A stretch of DNA of 64,000 bases, taken from Marinobacterium aestuarii (GTDB lineage: Bacteria > Pseudomonadota > Gammaproteobacteria > Pseudomonadales > Balneatricaceae). Positions 45,447 through 52,900 of the stretch are shown here, one piece after another; position 1 is the first letter of the stretch, and the number at the start of each line of letters is the position of its first letter. Location: assembly GCF_001651805.1 (NCBI RefSeq), contig NZ_CP015839.1, forward strand, positions 62,001-126,000, read 5' to 3'. Under the pieces are notes generated by a model, which was not told where the DNA came from, ran no database searches, and saw only the letters and a list, made by a program, of their open reading frames with translations. Position numbers and translations under genes: made by a program.

Positions 45447-46235
45447 CTACGCCTGTAATTCCGGGAACTGCCAGAGATCGGCCTGTTCGCCTATTTTGCG
45501 GGCCGTTTCGAGCAGGTCCGGCTTGAGTTCTTCCAGTGTCAGCAAGGTGTAACGCTGCATGGACGTCGTGATGGAGAGGCCACCGAGGACCCTGTCGCTG
45601 CCGGAAAGTATGGGGGCGGCGATGCAGATGATATTGGGCTCATGCTCTTCCCGGTCGAAGGCGATGCCCTGGATACGGATTTCGTCCAGCTCAGTGCGCA
45701 GCGCCTCGGCCGATGTCAGCGTGTGGGCCGTGTAGCGGTGATAGGCTTGCTGCTTGATGCATTGCTCGCGTGTGCTGTCCTCGAGAAAGGCCAGCATGGC
45801 CTTGCCAACACCGGTGCAGTATCCCGGGCCTATCTTGCCTGCATCCGAAAACATCATCAGCGGCTTGGCCGGATTGCGTTTGTCCAGGTAGAGCACCTGG
45901 CCGTGATCCAGCTGCGCCAGATGCACGGTTTCCCCCAGCTTGTTTGACAACTCATCCAGAAACGGCCGTGCAATGGGTGCCAGGGACGACTGCCGCCAGG
46001 CGGCGTGCGCCAGTTTTACCAGCCGCACACCCAGACTGTAGAGCTGTCTGTCGGGGTCGTAGCTGAGCATGCCCTGGCTGGTCAGGGTCTGTAGCAGACG
46101 GTAAAGCGTGGCCTTGGGGTGTTCACTGTCGGCCAGCAGCTCGCTGAAGCGCACCGGGTGTCCGATAGCGGCAACCTTATCCAGCAAATCCAGCGCCTTG
46201 CCGACCGTGCCATCGCTGTTTTTAGCTGCTGTCAT
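45447..46235 (-). CDS. IclR-family transcriptional regulator of the sugar-oxidation module
   Basis: A 262-residue regulator. It has a winged helix at the N-terminus (GKALDLLDKVAAIGHPVRFSELLADSEHPKATLYRLLQTL) and the IclR effector domain, with LDHGQVLYLDKRNP and GPGYCTGVGKAMLAFL as family landmarks. It diverges from the dehydratase operon; three palindromic elements lie in the shared intergenic region. By analogy to KdgR and GalR-type IclR repressors, the effector is probably a keto-deoxy sugar acid. GAGGA precedes the ATG. Confidence 0.92.
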   Translation of the reverse strand: MTAAKNSDGTVGKALDLLDKVAAIGHPVRFSELLADSEHPKATLYRLLQTLTSQGMLSYDPDRQLYSLGVRLVKLAHAAWRQSSLAPIARPFLDELSNKLGETVHLAQLDHGQVLYLDKRNPAKPLMMFSDAGKIGPGYCTGVGKAMLAFLEDSTREQCIKQQAYHRYTAHTLTSAEALRTELDEIRIQGIAFDREEHEPNIICIAAPILSGSDRVLGGLSITTSMQRYTLLTLEELKPDLLETARKIGEQADLWQFPELQA

Positions 46236-46280
46236 CCAAGCGTCCTCATTATTTCATTGTGCCAAACTGTGCAATCAGCG

Positions 46281-46310
46281 TTGACAAACATAGGCTGAAT
46301 CCCGCATATT
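46281..46310 (+). promoter_or_regulatory. Likely promoter of the dehydratase operon
   Basis: TTGACA at 46281-46286 and CATATT at 46305-46310 are separated by 18 bases. A start near 46317 would place the palindromic operators at the initiation site and the first 35 transcribed bases, consistent with repression. Confidence 0.55.
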
Positions 46311-46352
46311 TTCAATAGTTGAAACCTGGTTCCAATATATGAAACTAGTTTC
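46311..46352. promoter_or_regulatory. Tandem palindromes, putative IclR-family operators
   Basis: Three dyads lie in a row: TTCAATAGTTGAA (46311-46323, perfect), GAAACCTGGTTCC (46321-46333, near-perfect; one base off the KdgR-type GAAAY-N3-RTTTC pattern) and GAAACTAGTTTC (46341-46352, perfect). They sit between the divergent iclR gene and the sugar-oxidation operon, downstream of a good promoter. Confidence 0.6.
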
Positions 46353-46467
46353 GGAGCGAAACGACACAAGAATACGGTGATGTGACGCTCGTTTACAGGC
46401 CTGAAGGGGCCGGTGCTCGAGTCAATCGCATTCCCAGCGACCCTTTGGGTCATTGAAGGTAAAAATT

Positions 46468-48183
46468 ATGACAACCAAGAAAACCCGCCGCTCCCAGGCC
46501 TGGTATGGCAAGCAGGACCGTGATGGTTTCATTCACCGCAGTTGGATGAAAAATCAGGGCTTCCCCGATCACGCCTTCGATGGCCGCCCGATCATTGGTA
46601 TCTGCAATACCTGGTCCGAGCTGACGCCCTGCAACTCCGGCCTGCGGGCGCTGGCCGAAGTGGTCAAGCGCGGCGTCTGGGAAGCCGGTGGTTTTCCGGT
46701 GGAGTTCCCGGTGATGTCTCTGGGGGAAACCCAGATGAAGCCCACCGCCATGCTGTTTCGCAACCTGCTGGCCATGGATGTGGAAGAAAGCATCCGCGCT
46801 TACGGCATTGATGGTGTGGTGCTGCTCGGAGGCTGTGACAAGACCACCCCGGGTCAGCTGATGGGCGCGGCCAGTGTCGACCTGCCCACCATAGTGGTGT
46901 CCTCCGGCCCCATGCTGAATGGCAAGTGGCAGGGCCAGAATATAGGTTCCGGCACCGACGTATGGAAATTTTCCGAGAGCGTGCGCGCAGGCGATATGTC
47001 ACTGCAGGACTTCATGGCGGCCGAGGCCGGCATGAGCCGCTCCGCCGGTGTCTGCATGACCATGGGCACGGCTTCGACCATGGCCTCCCTGGTGGAAGCC
47101 ATGGGCCTGTGCCTGCCCACCAATGCGGCGCTGCCGGCGGTGGATGCCCGTCGGGCGGCCCTGGCGCACCTGACCGGCAAGCGCATTGTCGAGATGGTGG
47201 AGGAAGACCTGTGCATGTCCAGGGTGCTGACCAAGGCGAGCCTTGAAAACGCCATCCTGGCCAACGCGGCGGTGGGCGGTTCCACCAATGCGGTGGTGCA
47301 CCTGCTGGCGATTGCCGGGCGTGCCGAGATCGACCTGTCGCTGAAAGACTTCGAACTCGGCGGTGATATCCCGCTGCTGGTGAACTGCATGCCGTCGGGC
47401 AAGTACCTGATGGAAGATTTCTGCTACGCCGGCGGTATGCCGGTGGTTTTGAAGGAGCTGGCGGGCCATCTGCGTCCGGCCAATACGGTGCTGGGCAAGG
47501 ATATCTCGGCCTATTCCGACGGTGCCCAGTGTTTTAACAGCGACGTCATCCGCAGCTTCGATGCACCGCTCAAGCCCGCGGCGGGCCTGCGGGTGCTGCG
47601 CGGCAATCTGGCGCCCAACGGCGCCATCATCAAGCCCTCGGCTGCCTCTGATCACCTGCTGGATCACGAGGGTTCAGCCTATGTGTTTGAAAGTATTGAA
47701 GATTTGAAAGCAAATATCGATCGCCCCGACCTGCCGGTCGACGAAAATACCGTGCTGGTGCTCAAGGGCTGCGGGCCCAAGGGTTATCCGGGCATGCCGG
47801 AGGTGGGCAATATGCCGATTCCGCGTTGCCTGGTGGAAAAGGGTGTGCGCGATATGGTGCGCGTATCGGATGCCCGCATGTCCGGCACTGCCTTTGGCAC
47901 TGTGGTGTTGCATGTGGCCCCCGAGGCCAATGCAGGTGGCCCGCTGGCGCTGGTAAAAACCGGCGACATGATTCGCCTCAATGCGAAGGAGGGCGTGCTG
48001 GAACTCAAGGTCAGCGAGGCCGAGCTGGAAGCGCGGCGCAAGGACTGGACGCCGGAGGCACCGCACTACAGCCGCGGTTACGCCAAGCTGTATATCGATC
48101 ATGTCATGCAGGCCGACCGCGGCGCTGACCTCGATTTTCTGGTGGGTAAAGACACCCGCCCTGTTACGCGGGAGAGCCACTGA
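46468..48183 (+). CDS. IlvD/Edd-family sugar-acid dehydratase (galactonate/arabinonate type)
   Basis: A 571-residue Fe-S dehydratase. Cluster-ligand Cys residues appear in NTWSELTPCNSGL near residue 60, LLGGCDKTTPGQLMGA near residue 129 and SAGVCMTMGTASTMASL near residue 201. It lacks the DHAD-specific start and matches the group of L-arabinonate, D-xylonate and D-galactonate dehydratases (GFIHRSWMKNQGFP is typical). In context, with kinase and aldolase of the 2-keto-3-deoxygalactonate route downstream, it should convert D-galactonate to 2-keto-3-deoxygalactonate. E. coli uses the unrelated enolase-superfamily DgoD for this step. The ATG at 46468 has GAAGG eight bases upstream. Confidence 0.9.
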   Translation: MTTKKTRRSQAWYGKQDRDGFIHRSWMKNQGFPDHAFDGRPIIGICNTWSELTPCNSGLRALAEVVKRGVWEAGGFPVEFPVMSLGETQMKPTAMLFRNLLAMDVEESIRAYGIDGVVLLGGCDKTTPGQLMGAASVDLPTIVVSSGPMLNGKWQGQNIGSGTDVWKFSESVRAGDMSLQDFMAAEAGMSRSAGVCMTMGTASTMASLVEAMGLCLPTNAALPAVDARRAALAHLTGKRIVEMVEEDLCMSRVLTKASLENAILANAAVGGSTNAVVHLLAIAGRAEIDLSLKDFELGGDIPLLVNCMPSGKYLMEDFCYAGGMPVVLKELAGHLRPANTVLGKDISAYSDGAQCFNSDVIRSFDAPLKPAAGLRVLRGNLAPNGAIIKPSAASDHLLDHEGSAYVFESIEDLKANIDRPDLPVDENTVLVLKGCGPKGYPGMPEVGNMPIPRCLVEKGVRDMVRVSDARMSGTAFGTVVLHVAPEANAGGPLALVKTGDMIRLNAKEGVLELKVSEAELEARRKDWTPEAPHYSRGYAKLYIDHVMQADRGADLDFLVGKDTRPVTRESH

Positions 48184-48953
48184 TGTCCGAATTTGTTAGT
48201 TTTCATGACCTTAAGGGTGCCAGCGTTTTCATAACCGGTGGTGGTGCCGGCATAGGCGCAGCCCTGACCGAAGGCTTTATCGAACAGGGTGCAAAAGTCG
48301 CCTTTGTACAACGCTCGGATGCGACCGGTTTTGTGAACGAGATGCAGCAAAAACACGGTGTTGCGCCGCTGTTTATCCAGTGTGACATCTCCGATGTGGC
48401 GGCGCTGCAGGCTGCACTGGAACAGGCGGCCAGTGCCCATGGCGACATTTCGGTATTGGTGAACAATGCCGCCAACGATGCGCGTCATTCGCTGCAGGAG
48501 TACACGCCGCAGGACTGGGACAACGCCATGGCCGTTAACCTGCGACCGCACTTCTTCAGCGCCCAGGCTGTGGCTCCCGGCATGAAGGCGCTGGGTGGCG
48601 GCTCGATCATCAACCTTTCCTCCATTTCCTACATGATGGGTAATGCCGGCTATCCGGGTTATGTTGCCTCCAAGGCCGCGATTACCGGCCTGACGCGAGG
48701 ATTGGCGCGGGAGCTGGGCCCCGATGGCATTCGCGTGAATACGCTGCTGCCGGGCTGGGTGCTGACCCAGAAGCAGCTCGATATGTGGGCCACGCCTGAC
48801 GGTTTGGCGGCGCATCTGGAGCGCCAGTGCCTGAAGGAACATCTGGTGCCGCAGGATATTGTCGACGCGACCCTGTTTCTGGCCTCCCGGGCCAGTCGCA
48901 TGATGACCAGTCAGGCCATGGTGGTGGACGGCGGCGTGGTGGTAACCGGATGA
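48183..48953 (+). CDS. Short-chain dehydrogenase, probable sugar 1-dehydrogenase
   Basis: A 256-residue SDR. The cofactor motif is TGGGAGIGAAL near residue 20, and the active-site residues are Asn in NNAANDARHS, Ser in NLSSISYMM and Tyr-Lys in GYVASKAAITG. NNAANDARH is a pattern seen in SDR-type sugar dehydrogenases that act on galactose, arabinose or fucose. It probably oxidises the aldose at C1 to the lactone, which the SMP-30 family gene then hydrolyses. It overlaps the dehydratase stop by one base (TGATG) and the kinase start by four. Confidence 0.87.
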   Translation: MSEFVSFHDLKGASVFITGGGAGIGAALTEGFIEQGAKVAFVQRSDATGFVNEMQQKHGVAPLFIQCDISDVAALQAALEQAASAHGDISVLVNNAANDARHSLQEYTPQDWDNAMAVNLRPHFFSAQAVAPGMKALGGGSIINLSSISYMMGNAGYPGYVASKAAITGLTRGLARELGPDGIRVNTLLPGWVLTQKQLDMWATPDGLAAHLERQCLKEHLVPQDIVDATLFLASRASRMMTSQAMVVDGGVVVTG

Positions 48954-49903
48954 ATAACACCGACAACAACACCAGCAACAGCAACAGCAACAGCAACAGC
49001 ACTGAAAACCATGGCGACTGGATAGCGGTCGACTGGGGCACCAGCCGGATGCGTGCCTGGGCCATGACGGACGATGGCATAACCCTGGCTAGCACCAGCA
49101 GTGACAAGGGCATGGGGAGCCTGGCACCGCACCAGTTCGAAGCTGCTCTGCTGGCCGACGTCGGTCACTGGCTAAGCCCTGGCCGAGCCACCCCGGTGGT
49201 TGCCTGTGGCATGGTGGGTGCCCGCCAGGGCTGGGTGGAAGCGGCCTACAGGGCCGTGCCCTGTGCTCCGGCCGGAGAGCTAATGAGCGTGCCCGTGACC
49301 GATAGCCGCATTGCGGTGTACCTGTGCCCTGGGCTCAAGCAGCTCAGCCCCGCCGATGTGATGCGCGGTGAAGAAACCCAGGTCGCCGGCCTTCTGGCCG
49401 CTCATCCCGGATTTGAAGGGGTCGTTTGCTTGCCTGGCACCCACAGCAAGTGGGCGCGGGTGCGCAACGGCCAGGTTACAGCCTTCCAGACATTCATGAC
49501 CGGCGAACTTTATGCACTGCTGGCCGGCCAGTCGGTACTGCGTCACTCAGTTGGCAGCCAGGGCTGGGATGATACGGCCTTCGCCGACGCCATTGACCTG
49601 GCGCTGGCGAGTCCGGCGGGTATCTCGGCGCGGTTATTTTCACTGCGTGCCGAAGCCCTGCTGGCGGAACTGGCTCCTGAAACCGCCCGGGCGCGTCTGT
49701 CCGGCTATGTTATCGGTCTTGAACTGGCAGCGGCCAGAGCCTACTGGGAAGGCCAGCCGGTGGCCATTATCGGCGCGACGACGCTGGGTCGTCACTACGC
49801 CACCGCACTCGAGCAGCTTGGCGCCCAAAGTGAGATTCACGACGGCGAGGCACTGACCCTCAAGGGTTTGCACGCCGCTTATCAGCAAACGATCGGAGTT
49901 TAA
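48950..49903 (+). CDS. dgoK: 2-dehydro-3-deoxygalactonokinase
   Basis: DgoK phosphorylates 2-keto-3-deoxygalactonate at C6 with ATP. The 317-residue protein has the family phosphate loop IAVDWGTSRMRAWAM near residue 25, a central GMVGARQGWVEAAYRAVPC and FVCLPGTHSKWARV-type segment (here GVVCLPGTHSKWARVRNG), and a C-terminal IIGATTLGRHYATAL. It is about 20 residues longer than the E. coli protein because of an Asn/Ser-rich N-terminal tract encoded by CAGCAA repeats. It is coupled to the SDR gene by an ATGA overlap. Confidence 0.94.
   Translation: MNNTDNNTSNSNSNSNSTENHGDWIAVDWGTSRMRAWAMTDDGITLASTSSDKGMGSLAPHQFEAALLADVGHWLSPGRATPVVACGMVGARQGWVEAAYRAVPCAPAGELMSVPVTDSRIAVYLCPGLKQLSPADVMRGEETQVAGLLAAHPGFEGVVCLPGTHSKWARVRNGQVTAFQTFMTGELYALLAGQSVLRHSVGSQGWDDTAFADAIDLALASPAGISARLFSLRAEALLAELAPETARARLSGYVIGLELAAARAYWEGQPVAIIGATTLGRHYATALEQLGAQSEIHDGEALTLKGLHAAYQQTIGV
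48973..49001 (+). repeat. CAGCAA hexanucleotide tandem repeat in dgoK
   Basis: Four perfect copies of CAGCAA plus a partial fifth encode the Asn-Ser run near the dgoK N-terminus. Because six is a multiple of three, length changes would vary the tract without shifting the frame. Confidence 0.85.
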
Positions 49904-49904
49904 A

Positions 49905-50516
49905 ATGCAAGAACGCGAACTGATTGCGATATTACGCGGTATTCAGCCTAGTGAAGCCGAGGCCATTGCAGGCGTCTTGATCGAGGCGGGTATTACCAAG
50001 ATCGAAGTACCGCTGAACTCGCCCCAGCCGCTGGACAGTATTTCCCGCATGATACGGGCCTTTGAAGGTCAGGCGATATTTGGAGCCGGTACCGTACTGA
50101 GCTGTGATGATGTTGATGCCGTGGCCCAGACTGGCGCCCAAATGATCATTTCTCCCAACTGCAATCTGGACGTTATCCGCGCCACCAAGGATAGGGGTAT
50201 GCTGTCTTATCCGGGCGTATTTACGCCCAGTGAGTGTTTCGCAGCTCTGGACGCTGGCGCCGATGGCCTGAAGTTCTTCCCGGCCTCGATCATTGGCCCG
50301 TCCGGTGTGGCGGCGATGCGTGCGGTTTTGCCGGCGGCGGTGCCGGTGTATGCCGTTGGCGGCGCCAGTAGCGAAAACTTCGCCCAGTGGATCGCCGCCG
50401 GCGCCCAGGGCTTTGGCATAGGTTCGGCGCTCTACAAGCCCGGTCGCAGTGCCGCCGACGTACGGGCGCTGGCGCTGGAAATGGTCGAAGCCTACGACAG
50501 CGCCCTCGCATCATGA
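49905..50516 (+). CDS. dgoA: 2-dehydro-3-deoxy-6-phosphogalactonate aldolase
   Basis: DgoA splits KDPGal into pyruvate and glyceraldehyde 3-phosphate. The 203-residue class I aldolase has the catalytic Glu in LIAILRGIQPSEA and TKIEVPLNSPQP. FGAGTVLSCDDV follows, and the Schiff-base Lys is in DGLKFFPASIIGP near residue 126. The Asn-Ser-Pro after EVPL is the DgoA-type variant, whereas KDPG aldolases (Eda) read EVTLRT. It starts one base after the dgoK stop. Confidence 0.95.
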   Translation: MQERELIAILRGIQPSEAEAIAGVLIEAGITKIEVPLNSPQPLDSISRMIRAFEGQAIFGAGTVLSCDDVDAVAQTGAQMIISPNCNLDVIRATKDRGMLSYPGVFTPSECFAALDAGADGLKFFPASIIGPSGVAAMRAVLPAAVPVYAVGGASSENFAQWIAAGAQGFGIGSALYKPGRSAADVRALALEMVEAYDSALAS

Positions 50517-51373
50517 TGCAGGTTTACGATGCGACGTCCTGTGGCCTGGGTGAAGGGCCGCTGTGGCATCCACTGCGCGGGCAGCTGTTCTGGTTTGATA
50601 TTACCGGCAAGACGCTCTATTGCCGCGACGGCGAACAATTGCAGCAGTGGCATTTTGCCGAGTATGTATCGGCTGCCGGCTGGGTGGACCTCGATACGCT
50701 GCTGATCGCCAGTGAAACGGCGCTGCTGCGCTTTGATCTGGTGACTGGCGCCCAGACGCCGCTGGTGGCGCTGGAGGCCGACAATAGAGTGACACGCTCC
50801 AACGATGGCCGCGCGGATCCCTGCGGTGGTTTCTGGATAGGCACCATGGGCAAGCAGGCCGAGCGAGGTGCCGGCGCCATCTACCGCTATTACCGGGGCG
50901 AACTGCGCTTGCTGGTGGATAGGGTCTCGATCACCAATGCCATCTGCTTTGCGCCGGACAAGAGCTGTGCCTACTACACCGATACGGTGGAGCAGATTAT
51001 CTGGCGTCAGCCGCTGGAGCCGCTGCATGGCTGGCCGGTGGGCGAGCGGCAGATGCTGCTGGATCTGCGCCCAGAAAACCTGAATCCAGACGGTGCTGTC
51101 TGTGATGCCGCCGGCAATCTGTGGATCGCCCAATGGGGCGCTGCGCGTGTTGCCCAGTATTCCCCGGCAGGTGAGTTTCTCCAGGCGATTGCGACGCCCA
51201 CGCAGCATGTCACCTGCCCGGCTTTCGCCGGAGCAGACCTGCAGCGGCTTTATGTCACCTCGGCGACCCAGGGCCTGTCTGAGGCACAGATTGCCGCGGA
51301 GCCTGCCGGTCAGACACTGTTTATTGATACCGACACCCAAGGCGTCGCCGAATACCCCGTCATTCTGGGGTAG
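50513..51373 (+). CDS. SMP-30/gluconolactonase-family sugar lactonase
   Basis: A 286-residue beta-propeller lactonase. The family start LGEGPLWHPLRGQLFWFDI supplies a metal-ligand Glu. Further ligands are Asn in RSNDGRADPCGGFWIGTMG near residue 102, Asn in SITNAICFAPDKSCAYYTDT and Asp in NPDGAVCDAAGNLWIA. It should open the aldonolactone made by the sugar dehydrogenase. The start overlaps the dgoA stop (ATGA); a second Met follows immediately. It is the last gene of the operon; I see no clear terminator after it. Confidence 0.92.
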   Translation: MMQVYDATSCGLGEGPLWHPLRGQLFWFDITGKTLYCRDGEQLQQWHFAEYVSAAGWVDLDTLLIASETALLRFDLVTGAQTPLVALEADNRVTRSNDGRADPCGGFWIGTMGKQAERGAGAIYRYYRGELRLLVDRVSITNAICFAPDKSCAYYTDTVEQIIWRQPLEPLHGWPVGERQMLLDLRPENLNPDGAVCDAAGNLWIAQWGAARVAQYSPAGEFLQAIATPTQHVTCPAFAGADLQRLYVTSATQGLSEAQIAAEPAGQTLFIDTDTQGVAEYPVILG

Positions 51374-51463
51374 CAGCTGTAGTGTTGGTGTTTGATTCCG
51401 AAGGGTCTGGCACGGGCCGCCCCTGAGCTGAGTGCGGCTCTTGCTGTTAATTAATAACGAGGG

Positions 51464-51811
51464 CTAAAGCCAGACGCGCTCGGGGGCTTGCCGCGGCTGC
51501 GGGCTTTGATTCTGCGGTGGCACCAGCTCGGGTGGGCAGGCGCTGGACTGGGGCAAGCGCGGGCTAGACTCAGAGTCGGGACTGGACTGCAGCCTGTCCG
51601 TTGTGGCCCAGTCGTTCAGAGCCCGATTGTGTGATTCTTGCGTCGGCGCCAGATACTGCATGCGCAACAAGGCTCCGTGATCGGAAAAGGCCGGATCACG
51701 GCTGTAGTGACCCTGCAGATCCTGCGGGTCGCAAACGAATGTATTGGCCTGTGCGAGGGAGCTGAGCGCGGGGCTCAGGAGCAGCAGTGCCGCAGTCAGG
51801 TATCTTTTCAT
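51464..51811 (-). CDS. Small secreted protein, unknown function
   Basis: A 115-residue frame from the ATG at 51811 (or 119 residues from 51823). It has a credible signal peptide (MKRYLTAALLLLSPALSSLAQA) and then FVCDPQDLQGHYSRDPAFSD, with a second Cys further on (SSACPPELVPP). The C-terminal third is rich in Pro, Gln and Ser and probably disordered. No family was recognised. The signal peptide makes it likely to be expressed, but the composition is weakly protein-like at the end. Confidence 0.5.
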   Translation of the reverse strand: MKRYLTAALLLLSPALSSLAQANTFVCDPQDLQGHYSRDPAFSDHGALLRMQYLAPTQESHNRALNDWATTDRLQSSPDSESSPRLPQSSACPPELVPPQNQSPQPRQAPERVWL

Positions 51812-51823
51812 CACTCTGTTCAT

Positions 51824-52071
51824 GGCGTTGCAGATGTTAACCCTGTTCTTTCTCGACGCTATGTTCCAGGTTCAGGCGGCCTGTTGCCAGCGGTCGGCTC
51901 TTGGCGAAGAAGTGCCGGGCCTTGCTGCAGGTCGCGGCGGCGGCAAGGCACTGCCACGCAGCAGAACATGCAGTTTTTTCAGTAAAGTTGCAAACATATT
52001 AGGATCCCGGTCGTCCTGATACGAGGGGTGAGCAGGGTTTCAGCCTGCCCCTCGCGAGGGTCTTAAAAAGT
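51824..52071. other. Intergenic region with a bulged hairpin
   Basis: About 250 bases between two minus-strand genes. It contains a hairpin at 52022-52054 (CGAGGGG, bulge, GCAGG, pairing with CCTGC and CCCTCG). Frames on the plus strand overlapping this region have no ribosome binding site and I reject them as genes. Confidence 0.5.
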
Positions 52072-52095
52072 AAAAAGCCGGCCCCGGCGGGGCCG
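52072..52095 (-). terminator. Terminator of the Spy/CpxP-like gene
   Basis: On the minus strand, CGGCCCC pairs with GGGGCCG around a three-base loop and is followed by a T run (GGCTTTTTAC). Confidence 0.85.
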
Positions 52096-52118
52096 CAAAG
52101 GTTTTTTTGGTCGGGTGC

Positions 52119-52601
52119 TCACCAGCCCTTGTCACGTTCACCGCCGTGGCGTCCATGGTGCTCCATCTTGTCCATGCGCTTTTGGATCATTTCAGCGAGT
52201 TTTGTTTCCTGCTCGTCGGTGAGGATATTCTGCATGGCCTGGTGTTTGGCCTGGCGCTCGCGAATCTGCTCGCCGAGCTGCTGCTGTGCCTGTTCGATCA
52301 GGCCATCAAGGCGCTGATTGTAATCGGCAGCCGCCGTATCCAGTTCACGGATCTGACGCTGCAGGTCACGTTTCTCGTCCCGGTCTGCCTTGCGGTCGGC
52401 GGGTGCAGCCATGAGTTCTTTCATCTGGGCACGCTGCTCTTCACTCAGTCCAAGCTTTTCACTCATGTGTTCCAGGCGTTTCTCCTGGTGGCGCTGCTGC
52501 CGCTCGTCATTGTCACCGCCCTTGCCGTGGGCCATTGCCAGTCCGCTTGCGGTGCCGGCCAGAGCCAGGGTGGTCAGAACTATCATCATGGGCTTGCGCA
52601 T
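52119..52601 (-). CDS. Spy/CpxP-family periplasmic stress protein
   Basis: A 160-residue exported, helical protein. After the signal peptide (MRKPMMIVLTTLALAGTASG, cut near AMAHGKG) it carries two LTxxQ-like motifs: LGLSEEQRAQMKELM near residue 52 and ILTDEQETKLAEM near residue 127. These are hallmarks of Spy and CpxP, a periplasmic chaperone and a Cpx-pathway inhibitor. The His-rich end (MEHHGRHGGER) could bind metal. A perfect CpxR box lies 85 bases upstream, and cpxRA is close by, so it is probably the CpxP or Spy of this system. AGGAGA precedes the ATG at 52601; the longer frame upstream is not used. Confidence 0.88.
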   Translation of the reverse strand: MRKPMMIVLTTLALAGTASGLAMAHGKGGDNDERQQRHQEKRLEHMSEKLGLSEEQRAQMKELMAAPADRKADRDEKRDLQRQIRELDTAAADYNQRLDGLIEQAQQQLGEQIRERQAKHQAMQNILTDEQETKLAEMIQKRMDKMEHHGRHGGERDKGW

Positions 52602-52685
52602 GGTGTCTCTCCTGCTGTGTTTGATATGACGCGTTTTGATGAGTCCAGTATCCGGTATTGGCCTGCAAACTTGGGTTACGACACT

Positions 52686-52700
52686 GTAAAGTTTGGTAAA
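52686..52700 (+). promoter_or_regulatory. CpxR box upstream of the Spy/CpxP-like gene
   Basis: GTAAA-GTTTG-GTAAA is an exact match to the CpxR consensus GTAAA-N5-GTAAA. It lies upstream of the minus-strand spy-like gene and also 200 bases before the plus-strand symporter gene. A 20-base segment around it (52683-52702) recurs at 57357-57376 with one mismatch. Confidence 0.85.
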
Positions 52701-52900
52701 GGTGGGTTCTGACTGTCGCCCGGCGTTAGCGTCACGACTGGGTAGCAGGAAATTCAGCAGGTTTCGTTTTGTACATGCATCGGTGCTCTTATTACATTCA
52801 CGCCACCCGGGCAGGTCTGTAATCATGGCACTCTGGTCGTGCGATCATCGGATCGGCGGCAGAACATAACAACGATAAGAACTCAGTTCTGGAGGCAAGC

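Noticed and set aside
52107-52712. A 201-codon plus-strand frame opposite the spy-like gene
   Set aside because: It is antisense to a gene with a signal peptide and two LTxxQ motifs, and the apparent hydrophobicity comes from the complement of charged codons.
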